Source of the DNA: CF-161 sp035259145
GTDB lineage: Bacteria > Chloroflexota > Dormibacteria > Dormibacterales > Dormibacteraceae
NCBI GenBank assembly: GCA_035259145.1
Contig: DATFWQ010000039.1
Location: 1 to 32,202, forward strand
Length of the DNA stretch: 32,202 nucleotides
Reading direction: 5' to 3'
Each line of letters begins with the position of its first letter. Position 1 is the first letter of the stretch. Position numbers and translations under genes: made by a program. The notes beneath the pieces are model-generated. The model was not told where the DNA came from, did not search any database, and worked only from the letters and a program-made list of their open reading frames with translations. Below are positions 22,493-30,980 of the stretch, one piece after another.

Positions 22493-23517
22493 TCGCAGTC
22501 GAGACCGACTTCCCTCAGCTGCCGCCCGCCTTGCGCGCCTCCCAGCCCGCCGAGCGCCGGGGCATACGCCGCGACCAGGTCAAGCTGCTGGTCATCGACC
22601 GCAAAGCTGAGGCGGTGCACCATGCGCGGTTCGACCGGCTGGGTGACATGCTCAGCCCAGGAGACCTGCTGGTCGTCAACACCAGCAGGGTGCTGCCGGC
22701 CGGTGTCCGGGCCGTCCGAGCATCGGGCCAGGCAATCCAGCTGCGGCCCTGTGTGCGCAGAGCCGGCTCCTGGGACGCCCTGTGCGTCCAGCCAGGGCCG
22801 CCGTTCGAAAACATCGCGCTCGCCGAGGGGGAGACGCTGCGGATCGGAGAGACCATCGTCACCGTGGCCGGCCGCCGCACCGACATTCCGCTGCTCTGGC
22901 GCCTGCGCCTCGACACGGCCGACGACCTCGAGCTGATCCTGAGGCACGGTGAGCCGATCCGGTACTCGTACGTGCCTGAGCCGCTGCCACTTGACTCCTA
23001 CCAGACCGTCTACGCGTCGCACCCGGGTTCGGCTGAGGCCCCCTCAGCCGGCCGTCCCTTCAGCTGGGAGCTGCTCGCGGCGCTGCGGGGACGTGGCGTC
23101 GGGCTGGCTGACGTGGTGCTGCACACCGGCCTCAGCTCGTTCCAGGACGACGCCTTCGACGCCGAGCACCACCTCTTCGAGGAGTGGTTCGAGGTCAGCC
23201 CCGAGACTGCCAGGGCCGTCAACATGGCCGAGAGGGTGGTCGCGGTCGGCACTACCGTCGTGCGGGCTCTGGAGAGCGCTGCGACGTGGGAAGGCAGGGT
23301 CGTGCCTGGCCGAAACTGGACCAGGCTCTCGGTCGGGCCGGAACGGCCCCCGCGAGCGGTCGACGCGCTCATCACCGGCCTCCACGAGCCGCAAGCCAGC
23401 CACTTCGACCTCCTGCGGGCCTTCGTTCCGGAAGCTCTACTTCGCCGTGCGTACGCCGAGGCCGTTGAGCGCGGCTACCTGTGGCACGAGTTTGGTGACT
23501 CTGCGCTGATCATCTGA
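22489..23517 (+). CDS. queA: QueA-like S-adenosylmethionine:tRNA ribosyltransferase-isomerase (divergent)
   Basis: A 342-residue protein of the QueA fold. QueA adds the ribosyl moiety of AdoMet to preQ1 in tRNA to form epoxyqueuosine. Family blocks are present: FDRLGDMLSPGDLLVVNTSRVLPAGVRA, YQTVYASHPGSAEAPSAGRPFSWELL, LHTGLSSF, ERVVAVGTTVVRALES and LITGLHEPQASHFDLLRAF. Several usual residues differ: the PTAGLHF block is PSAGRPF, VTLHVGxGTF is VVLHTGLSSF, and the end is HEFGDSALII in place of the YRFFSYGDAML-type ending. It may be a paralogue with changed function. It is coupled to an SDR gene rather than to tgt. It overlaps the convergent DinB gene end by 8 bp. Confidence 0.8.
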   Translation: MIAVETDFPQLPPALRASQPAERRGIRRDQVKLLVIDRKAEAVHHARFDRLGDMLSPGDLLVVNTSRVLPAGVRAVRASGQAIQLRPCVRRAGSWDALCVQPGPPFENIALAEGETLRIGETIVTVAGRRTDIPLLWRLRLDTADDLELILRHGEPIRYSYVPEPLPLDSYQTVYASHPGSAEAPSAGRPFSWELLAALRGRGVGLADVVLHTGLSSFQDDAFDAEHHLFEEWFEVSPETARAVNMAERVVAVGTTVVRALESAATWEGRVVPGRNWTRLSVGPERPPRAVDALITGLHEPQASHFDLLRAFVPEALLRRAYAEAVERGYLWHEFGDSALII

Positions 23518-24016
23518 GACCGCGGCGGTCGGCATAGAGCTGCCGCGTGAGCCGGACCTGCGCGAGGTGCTCCGTCGCGTGACCCCAGGCGATGAGGAGG
23601 ACTACAAGGCCGCTTGCCCGAAGGTTCCGCGCGGGCCGGTGGCGCATCGCGAGAAGGTCCGCGATCGAGAGGCGGTCCCGGAACAGCTCGAGGTCACGCT
23701 CGGCCGCCGATATCCGCGCCATCAGCTCGGCCGAATCGAGGGGCGGGGCCTCGAACTCGGCGGCCCGGTCGCGTTCCTGCGGCTCGCCGGAGAGCACCGT
23801 GAAGCCGACCTTCATGGCCCCGATCACGTGCAGGACCAGGTTCGAGATCGCCGTGGTTTCAGGCGCCGGCCTCCAGCCCAACGCCTCCCGATCGAGCCCT
23901 TCGACCTCCGCCGCCAGCTGGCTAAGGAGGCGCCGGAAGGCGTCCACGATGTCGCCACCGACGTCCACGCGGTCGCCGGCGTTGCCGTCTGGCATGGATG
24001 GGAGCATGTCATTCAC
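23510..24016 (-). CDS. DinB-like putative metalloenzyme
   Basis: A 168-residue four-helix-bundle protein of the DinB/YfiT group. The pattern of metal ligands is visible as H63 (NLVLHVIGAMKVGF) and the two C-terminal histidines in AWGHATEHLAQVRLTRQLY. Members include thiol-dependent transferases that use bacillithiol or mycothiol, but function here is open. Starts at 24016, 24007 and 23995 are all in frame. The first lies only 1 bp from the divergent decarboxylase start at 24018, so a shorter start for one of the two genes is likely. Confidence 0.8.
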   Translation of the reverse strand: MNDMLPSMPDGNAGDRVDVGGDIVDAFRRLLSQLAAEVEGLDREALGWRPAPETTAISNLVLHVIGAMKVGFTVLSGEPQERDRAAEFEAPPLDSAELMARISAAERDLELFRDRLSIADLLAMRHRPARNLRASGLVVLLIAWGHATEHLAQVRLTRQLYADRRGLR

Positions 24017-24017
24017 G

Positions 24018-25457
24018 ATGGCCCACGTGCACAGCTACCACATGACACCGGACGAGTTCCGACGCTGGGGGCGGGAGGCGGTCGAATGGGTCGCGCGCTA
24101 CATGGAGCGGGTCGAGGAGCTTCCGGTCCTCGCCCAGGTGACTCCGGGCCAGGTCCGCGCGGCCCTTCCCCCGCACCCGCCTGAGCGAGGCCAGCCATTC
24201 GGCGCTCTCCTCCGGGACCTCGACGAGGTCATCATGCCCGGGATCACCCACTGGCAGTCGCCCAGCTTCTTTGCCTACTTTCCAGCCAACGCCTCCGGCC
24301 CTTCCATCCTGGCCGAGCTGCTCTCGGCCGGCCTCGGTGTCCAGGGGATGCTCTGGTCCACGAGCCCGGCCTGCACCGAGCTCGAGACCCACGTCATGGA
24401 CTGGCTGGTCGACCTCTGCGGACTTCCGGACAGGTTCCGCTCCACCGGCGCAGGGGGCGGCGTGATCGAGGACTCGGCGTCCAGCGCCGGCCTGTGCGCT
24501 CTCGTGGCAGCCCGCGAGCGAGCCACACAGGGTGCCGGCAACCAGGCTGGGGTCGGCGGCCGGCTGGCGGTCTATGTCACCTCACAGACGCATTCCTCGA
24601 TCGAGAAGGCGGTACGCATAGCCGGCCTGGGCAGCGAAGCTGTCCGCCTTGTCGACGTGGACAGCTCCGGTGCGATGATGGCCGAGGATCTCGCTCAGCG
24701 AATTGAGCGCGACGTAGCTGGCGGAACGCTGCCGTGCATGGTCACCGCGACCGTGGGCACCACTTCCTCGAACGCGATGGACCCGGTTCGCGCGATCGGC
24801 GAAGTATGCCGTCGCCACGATGTCTGGCTGCACGTGGATGGTGCGATGAGCGGGACAGCGGCCGTCTGCTCAGAATTTCGCTTCGTCAACGAGGGCCTGG
24901 AGCTCGCAGACAGCTACTGCTTCAACCCACACAAGTGGATGTTCGTGAACTTCGACTGCTCGGCCTTCTTCGTGGCTGATCGCGCGGCCCTGATCGGAGC
25001 GCTGACCATCCTGCCCGAGTACCTGCGCAACGTCGCCACTGAATCGGGCGCGGTGATCGACTATCGGGATTGGCAGATCCCGCTTGGCCGGCGCTTCAGG
25101 GCGCTCAAGCTATGGGCGACCATCCGCCACTACGGCGCCGAGGGGCTGCGGCACCACGTGCGCCAGCACGTGCAGCTCGCCCAGGAGTTCGCCGGCTGGG
25201 TGCGCGCCGACGATCGCTTCGAGCTGGCCGCCGCGGCGCCCCTGAACCTGGTGTGCTTCCGTCATCGCGGAGGGGACGAGGTCAACCAGCGCATCCTGGA
25301 CAGGATCAACGCCTCGGGCGCTCTGTTCCTGACCCACACCAGGCTCGAAGGCCGGCTGGTGCTGCGGATGTCGATCGGGGCCGCGCGCACCGAGCGGCGG
25401 CACGTCGAGCAGGCGTGGGCGGCGATCCGGCAGGCGTCAACCGCCGACGGCGACTGA
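24018..25457 (+). CDS. Pyridoxal-dependent aromatic L-amino acid decarboxylase-family protein
   Basis: A 479-residue group II PLP decarboxylase. The PLP lysine is K306 in FNPHKWMF. The cofactor-stacking stretch is THSSIEKAV, and the Asp that pairs with the pyridine nitrogen is in LHVDGAMSG. The N-terminus MTPDEFRRWGREAVEWVARY and the stretch HWQSPSFFAYFPANASGPSILAELLSAGLG are typical of DOPA/tyrosine/tryptophan decarboxylases and related aldehyde synthases. HVDGAMSG differs from the common HVDAAYAG. The start may be 24018 or, equally, 24042 (MTPDEF), which is where the family usually begins. Its 3' end overlaps the convergent Gfo/Idh/MocA gene by 21 bp. Confidence 0.92.
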   Translation: MAHVHSYHMTPDEFRRWGREAVEWVARYMERVEELPVLAQVTPGQVRAALPPHPPERGQPFGALLRDLDEVIMPGITHWQSPSFFAYFPANASGPSILAELLSAGLGVQGMLWSTSPACTELETHVMDWLVDLCGLPDRFRSTGAGGGVIEDSASSAGLCALVAARERATQGAGNQAGVGGRLAVYVTSQTHSSIEKAVRIAGLGSEAVRLVDVDSSGAMMAEDLAQRIERDVAGGTLPCMVTATVGTTSSNAMDPVRAIGEVCRRHDVWLHVDGAMSGTAAVCSEFRFVNEGLELADSYCFNPHKWMFVNFDCSAFFVADRAALIGALTILPEYLRNVATESGAVIDYRDWQIPLGRRFRALKLWATIRHYGAEGLRHHVRQHVQLAQEFAGWVRADDRFELAAAAPLNLVCFRHRGGDEVNQRILDRINASGALFLTHTRLEGRLVLRMSIGAARTERRHVEQAWAAIRQASTADGD

Positions 25458-26531
25458 TTGCGGCCGCCGGCTTGCAGCGGCGCGGATGATCGCCACCATC
25501 AGCTCGATGTCGGCTGAGGCGTCCGCGGCCGGGGTGTCCGGCGTGCCGCCACCCACGATGCAATCGTGGAAGTGCTCGAGCTCCAGGCGGAACGCCTCTT
25601 CATAGGAGGCGACCGAGCTTTCCTGCGCCGTGCGACGTCCATCGGCGTACTCGCGCGTGACGATTGTGGGGGCGTGCCTTAAGAAGGGGGATGGGAACGT
25701 GAGCCGGACTGTGTGCGTGTCCGCATAGAGCTCTACGCGCTCTTCGAAGTGTCTGGTGGCGATCGTGCCCATCGTGTACGTAAGCGAGAAGTGTTCGTAG
25801 CGCAGGGTTGTGCTCAACCAGCGACCACCATGCCAGACCGACGTGGAACTGACCTCGTGCGGCGGTCCCACGAGCCCCCGAAGCATCGACAGGTCGTGAG
25901 ACGCCAGGAAAAGAAGGCCGCGATACGCGCCCAGCAGCTCGTCCGGCACCTCGCCGATCGCTTCGAGGAGGCGTGAAGCGGCAGCCTCCCGGCCTGCGCG
26001 CTCGACGTCGGGGTCGACCACCTCCGGCGCCGCCAGGCGGAGCAGGTCCCTGAGGAAGAGATCGTTCGGTCCCAGCACGCACCTGACCGTGCCTCCACGC
26101 ACCTGTCCCATCTCCCGGACGAATCGCTGGGCCAGCCTGTACGCAGGGTCGTACCGCTTCATGAAGCCGACCATCAGAACGCGGCCGGCGGCAGGCGCCG
26201 CCGCCGTCAGACGTCGAGCCTGGGCCGGTGTCCAGGCCATCGGCTTCTCCACGAACACGTGGGCGCGCGCCGCAAGGGCGTCGGCCACAATGTCCTCGGG
26301 CGGTACGGTCACCGCGACCAGCACGGCGTCCAGCTCTGCTCGCAGAAGGTCGCGGTAGCTGGCGGTCGCCAGCGGAACGTGATATCGACCCGCCATCAGC
26401 CGCGTCAGCTCTGGCGAGACGTCGCAGACGCCGGCGATCTCGAAGCGGTCGTCCAGGTCGCGCAGATGGGGCAGGTGCATGAGCTGAGTGACGCGGCCCA
26501 GCCCGATGACGCCAACTCGCACCCGTGTCAC
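25437..26531 (-). CDS. Gfo/Idh/MocA-family oxidoreductase
   Basis: A 364-residue NAD(P)-dependent sugar or polyol oxidoreductase. The Rossmann motif GVIGLGRVTQLMHLPHL is at residues 7-23. The EKP motif is E95-K96-P97 in VFVEKPMAWTPAQA. The C-terminal beta-sheet domain follows with SHDLSMLRGLVG and ends with a HFHDCIVGGGTPDTPAADA block, which is conserved in the family. The GTG at 26531 is taken as the start; a GTG at 26522 is also possible. The specific substrate cannot be told. Confidence 0.9.
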   Translation of the reverse strand: MTRVRVGVIGLGRVTQLMHLPHLRDLDDRFEIAGVCDVSPELTRLMAGRYHVPLATASYRDLLRAELDAVLVAVTVPPEDIVADALAARAHVFVEKPMAWTPAQARRLTAAAPAAGRVLMVGFMKRYDPAYRLAQRFVREMGQVRGGTVRCVLGPNDLFLRDLLRLAAPEVVDPDVERAGREAAASRLLEAIGEVPDELLGAYRGLLFLASHDLSMLRGLVGPPHEVSSTSVWHGGRWLSTTLRYEHFSLTYTMGTIATRHFEERVELYADTHTVRLTFPSPFLRHAPTIVTREYADGRRTAQESSVASYEEAFRLELEHFHDCIVGGGTPDTPAADASADIELMVAIIRAAASRRPQSVAVGG

Positions 26532-26575
26532 GGCCCGTTGACCCCCCGCTCGATGCTCTGGAGCCCGACCGAGCT

Positions 26576-27028
26576 CTACCCGCCGATGGGGCTCTTGCCG
26601 GTTCGTGCGCCGCCGTTGCCGGCCTCGGAGTCGCCGATGAACGCGTACGGCCGAGTCCAGAACTGGATGCCCTCGGAAAGCCGTCCGGGCGTCGTTTGAC
26701 TCTTTATCAGGTAGTCGAGTGCGCCGAGCTGCAGTCCCCGCGAGACCAGCTCACGTTCGCCGTAGTTGCTGACGATCACCACGGGGACGTTCCTGGTCCG
26801 TTCGGAGGCGCGAAGCTCCTCGAGGAACGTCAGGCCATCCATCCTGGGCAGCCGGATGTCGAGGAAGATCAAATCGGGCAGGTCGTGGACCAGCGCCGCG
26901 AGCGCCTGCTCTCCGTCTCCGGCCACCTGGACCGTGTAGCCGTCTCTCTCCAGCTTGACCCGGTACATCTGCGCCAGCGCTGTGTCGTCCTCGACCAGCA
27001 GGACCCGGACTTCGTCGGCTTGCTCCAT
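26576..27028 (-). CDS. Single-domain response regulator
   Basis: A 150-residue protein with one receiver domain and no output domain. D14-D15 form the acidic pocket, D57 is the phospho-acceptor (LIFLDIRLPRMDGL), S87 is the switch residue and K109 completes the site (DYLIKS). The last 30 residues (RPYAFIGDSEAGNGGARTGK and beyond) are a low-complexity tail. It has no adjacent kinase. It is divergent from the formate dehydrogenase operon with 35 bp between start codons, so the two share a promoter region. Confidence 0.9.
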   Translation of the reverse strand: MEQADEVRVLLVEDDTALAQMYRVKLERDGYTVQVAGDGEQALAALVHDLPDLIFLDIRLPRMDGLTFLEELRASERTRNVPVVIVSNYGERELVSRGLQLGALDYLIKSQTTPGRLSEGIQFWTRPYAFIGDSEAGNGGARTGKSPIGG

Positions 27029-27063
27029 CTACAGGCCGCATTCTGGCAGGCGGTGAGGGGAGA

Positions 27064-30000
27064 ATGCTTGGTGGGACAGGCGACGAGCGAATGAGAAGAG
27101 CTGTTGGCCCACTGACCCGGCTTGCCGACTGGCCACTCCTGCGCCAGGTCCGCGACGGGGACGCACGCGGCCTGGGCCTCAGCGCCCGCTCCATGCGAAG
27201 CGCCCAGCTGGTGGCCAGGACGGCAGAGGCCGACCAGGTCGTGCGCTCGATCTGCCCCTACTGCGCCGTCGGCTGCGGTCAGCTTGTCTACGTCAAAGGC
27301 GGGCGCGTCGTCCAGATCGAGGGAGATCCCGACAGCCCGATCTCACGGGGCCGTCTTTGCCCCAAGGGCGCCGCAAGCGAACAGCTCGTCAACAATCCGC
27401 TCCGCGAGCGGAGGGTCAAGTACCGGCGCAGGTATGGCACCGAGTGGGAAGACCTGACCCTGGACCTCGCCATGGACATGATCGCCGACCGCGTGATCCA
27501 GACGCGCCGTGAGACCTGGCAGGACCGGGACGCGGAGGGTCGCTCGCTGAATCGAACCCTCGGGATCGCCAGCCTGGGAGGAGCTACGCTCGACAACGAA
27601 GAGAACTACTTGATAAAGAAGCTGTTTACAGCGCTGGGAATCGTCCAGGTCGAGAATCAGGCGCGCATATGACACAGTGCCACCGTCCCCGGTCTGGGGA
27701 CCAGCCTGGGTAGGGGCGGGAGCACGACCTTCCAGCAGGACCTGCAGCACTCGGACTGCATCCTGATCATGGGCTCGAACATGGCCGAGTGCCATCCGGT
27801 CGGATTCCAGTGGGTGCTGGAGGCGAAGCTCAAAGGCGCGACCGTCATTCACGTCGACCCACGCTTTACCCGCACGAGTGCCAACGCGTCGTTCCACGTC
27901 CCGATCCGACCAGGCACGGACATCGCGTTCCTGGGCGCCATCGTCAACCACGTCCTGCAGAACGGACTCGACTTTCGGGAATACGTCGTCGCGTACACCA
28001 ACGCCGCCGCACTCGTGTCGCAGGACTTTCGGGACACCGAGGACCTGGATGGCCTCTTCTCAGGCTGGGATCCCGACCAGCACGCGTATGTCACCAGGTC
28101 CTGGCGTCTCAGCGACGAGCGCGACGAGACCCTTCAAGACCCGCGCTGCGTCTATCAGGTCCTGAAGCGCCACTTCAGCCGCTACACGCCGGAGATGGTC
28201 GAGCGGGTGTGCGGCGTGCCACCCGACCGGTTCCTGCGCGTGGCTGAAGCGCTGTGCCAGAGCTCAAGCCGGGAGCGGACCTCTGCCATCGTCTATTCAG
28301 TGGGCTGGACTCAGCACACGGTAGGCGTCCAGAACGTCAGGACGGCGGCCATCCTGCAGCTCCTGCTTGGCAACGTGGGCCGCCCAGGCGGGGGCATCCT
28401 GGCGCTTCGAGGCCACGCCAGCATTCAGGGCTCCACCGACATCCCGACCCTGTACAACCTGCTTCCCGGCTACCTGCCCATGCCGGCCGCGGGCCATCAC
28501 CTGGATACGGTCGCGGGGGACCGGCCGAGAGGCTACTGGGGGCACAGGAAGGCTTTCACCGTCAGCCTGCTCAGAGCCTGGTTCGGCGAGGCTGCAACCC
28601 AGGAGAACGACTTCTGCTACGACCTGCTGCCGCGGATCACGGGCGACCACTCAACCTACCCCACGATCCTCGGCATGCTCGATGGGGAGGTCCGCGGCTT
28701 CTTTGTGCTGGGTGAGAATCCCGCGGTGGGCTCCGCCAACTCGAGCCTGCACCGGATGGCGATGGCGAAGCTGGACTGGCTCGTAGTCCGCGACCTCGTG
28801 GAGATCGAGACCGCGAGCTTCTGGAAGGACGCGCCGGAGATCGCCCGCGGCGAGCTTCGCACCACCGAGATTCCAACCGAGGTGTTTCTGCTCCCTGCCG
28901 CGGCGCACACCGAGAAGGACGGTTCGTTCACCAACACCCAGCGCCTTTTGCAGTGGCACCACGCCGCCGTCGCGCCGGCGGGCGACCGCCGCTCCGAGCT
29001 GTGGTTCTTCTACCACCTCGGCCGGCTCATTCGGAGCAAGCTGGCCGCATCGACCGATCCGAGAGACCAGCTGCTTCGTTCACTGACCTGGGACTATCCC
29101 ACCGACGGCCCGTCGGCCGAGCCGAGCGCCGAGGCCGTGCTCGCGGAGATCAACGGCCGCGACGCCGAGGGCCGGCCGCTGAGCTCTTTCACTCAGCTGA
29201 GGGAAGACGGCACCACCGCCTGCGGGTGCTGGATCTACTGCGGCAGTTACGCCGGGGCCATAAACCAGACGGCTCGCCGCCGCCCGGGTGCGGAGCAGAC
29301 CTGGGTTGCCCCGGAGTGGGGTTGGGCATGGCCCGCAAACCGCCGCCTGCTATACAACCGCGCGTCGGCCGACCCCGCCGGCCAGCCCTGGTCGGAGCGC
29401 AAGCGGTACGTCTGGTGGGACGAGTCGGCAGGTCGCTGGGCGGGTGAGGACGTGCCCGACTTCCGCCTCGACATGGCGCCCGGCTACCGGCCGCCGCCTG
29501 AGGCCGTCGCCGAGCTGGCGCTGCGCGGAGACGAGCCGTTCGTCATGCAGCCGGACGGCCGTGGCTGGCTGTTCGCGCCCAGCGGGCTGCGCGATGGGCC
29601 GCTGCCGGCGCACTACGAGCCGGAGGAGTCGCCCGTCGAGAATCCACTCTACGAAGTGACGGCAAGCCCAACCGCGCAGCGCTACGACCGGCCGGCCAAC
29701 CGCCGAAATCAGGTCGGGCCTGGATTCCCCTACGTCCTGACGACATACCGGCTGACGGAGCACCACACGGCCGGGGGCATGAGCCGGTTCCTGCCCTTCC
29801 TGTCGGAGCTGCAGCCCGAGATGTTCTGCGAGGTCAGCCCTGAGCTGGCGGTGGAGCGAGGCCTTGTCAACGGCGGCTGGGCGGTGATCACCAGCGCGCG
29901 ATCGACAATCGAGGCGCGCGTGCTCGTGACCGACAGGGTGCGGCCGGTACGCCTTGGCTCTCGCCTCGTCCATCAGGTCGGTCTTCCTTATCACTGGGGC

Positions 30001-30126
30001 GGCCGCGGCCTCTCACGAGGCGACTCGGCCAATGACCTGCTCTCGATTGTGCTGGACCCCAACGTCCACATCCAGGAGTGCAAGGCGGCGACCTGCGACA
30101 TCCGGCCCGGCAGGCGGGGCAGATGA
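27064..30126 (+). CDS. fdhA: Formate dehydrogenase catalytic subunit, selenocysteine-containing (UGA at codon 203)
   Basis: A 1020-residue molybdenum/tungsten bis-MGD formate dehydrogenase that oxidises formate to CO2. The N-terminal [4Fe-4S] site is C64-x2-C67-x3-C71-x27-C99, followed by K101 (RLCPKG). The in-frame UGA at 27670-27672 lies in VENQARI-U-HSATVPGLGTS, the selenocysteine position of this family; H204 follows it. The reading frame then continues without break for 817 codons with strong family similarity. A SECIS-type hairpin follows the UGA. There is no Tat signal, so the enzyme is probably cytoplasmic-facing. The start may be 27064 or 27091; both N-termini lead into the same LTRLADWPLLRQV region. 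The gene overlaps the ferredoxin subunit gene by ATGA. Confidence 0.95.
27685..27701 (+). promoter_or_regulatory. SECIS-like stem-loop of fdhA
   Basis: GTCCCC (27685-27690) pairs perfectly with GGGGAC (27696-27701) around a GGTCT loop. The loop begins 18 nt after the UGA. A GGUCU loop is also the core of the E. coli fdhF SECIS, the part contacted by SelB. The element is inside the coding sequence. Confidence 0.82.
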
Positions 30127-30899
30127 CCCGCGTCGGCTTCTTCACCGACAGCTCGATCTGCATCGGCTGCAAGGCGTGCGAGGTTGCCTGCAAGGAGTGG
30201 AACCTGGTGCCGTACGACGGGCTGAACTTCCTGGCCAACTCTTACGACAACTCGGGAGGCCTGGGCGCCGACACCTGGCGCCACGTCGCGTTCATCGAGC
30301 AGAAGCGTAATGGTGATGTCCGCTGGCTGATGAATTCCGACGTCTGCAAGCATTGTGCGGACGCCGCCTGCCTGGAGGTCTGCCCAACGGGCGCCATCTT
30401 CCGCACCGAGTTCGGCACCGTCGTCATCCAACCGGACGTGTGCAACGGCTGCGGCTACTGCGTCCCCGCCTGCCCTTTCGGGGTGATCGACCGCCGCGAA
30501 CGCGACGGGCGTGCCTTCAAGTGCACGCTCTGCTACGACCGTTTGAAGCTCGACCTTATGCCTGCCTGCGCCAAGGCGTGTCCCACGCAGTCGATCACCT
30601 TCGGCCCGGTCGAAGAGATGGAGCAAAAGGCCCGCCGCCGGCTGGCTCGACTGCATGCCGAGGGCGTGGGTGAAGCGCGGCTGTACGGCACCGAGGACGC
30701 CGGCGGCGAGGGATTGGGGGGTACAGGTTCGATCTTCCTTCTCCTGGACCGCCCGGAGGTCTACGGGCTGCCCTCGGAGCCGGTGACGCCGACGCGGCGG
30801 CTGGCCGAGGGTTGGGGTGCGGCGGCCATTGCCGCCGGCGCGCTGGTGTTTGGGGTTGTGGCAGCAGTACTGGGCGGCGGGCCGGCCAGGGCAAAATGA
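30123..30899 (+). CDS. fdhB: Formate dehydrogenase iron-sulfur subunit
   Basis: A 258-residue electron-transfer subunit with four ferredoxin-type Cys clusters: C13-x2-C16-x2-C19-x3-C23, CKHCADAACLEVCP, CNGCGYCVPACP and CTLCYDR with ACAKACP. These bind four [4Fe-4S] clusters that carry electrons from the catalytic subunit to the membrane partner. A single hydrophobic helix near the C-terminus (AAAIAAGALVFGVVAAVLGG) could anchor it. The ATG overlaps the fdhA stop as ATGA, so stoichiometric synthesis is expected. The N-terminus MTRVGFFTDSSICIGCKACE is family-like, which rules out the longer upstream frame. Confidence 0.95.
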   Translation: MTRVGFFTDSSICIGCKACEVACKEWNLVPYDGLNFLANSYDNSGGLGADTWRHVAFIEQKRNGDVRWLMNSDVCKHCADAACLEVCPTGAIFRTEFGTVVIQPDVCNGCGYCVPACPFGVIDRRERDGRAFKCTLCYDRLKLDLMPACAKACPTQSITFGPVEEMEQKARRRLARLHAEGVGEARLYGTEDAGGEGLGGTGSIFLLLDRPEVYGLPSEPVTPTRRLAEGWGAAAIAAGALVFGVVAAVLGGGPARAK

Positions 30900-30980
30900 G
30901 GGCCAAGCGTCGACACTCGGCCCTCGCACCGGTCTCCCAAAGGTCCGTCTGCGACACTGCGACCATTGAGTGTCAGAACA

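Noticed and set aside
23592..24017. A 142-codon upstream extension of the aromatic amino acid decarboxylase
   Set aside because: It runs antisense through the DinB gene and is Ser/Arg-rich; the family N-terminus begins at 24018-24042.
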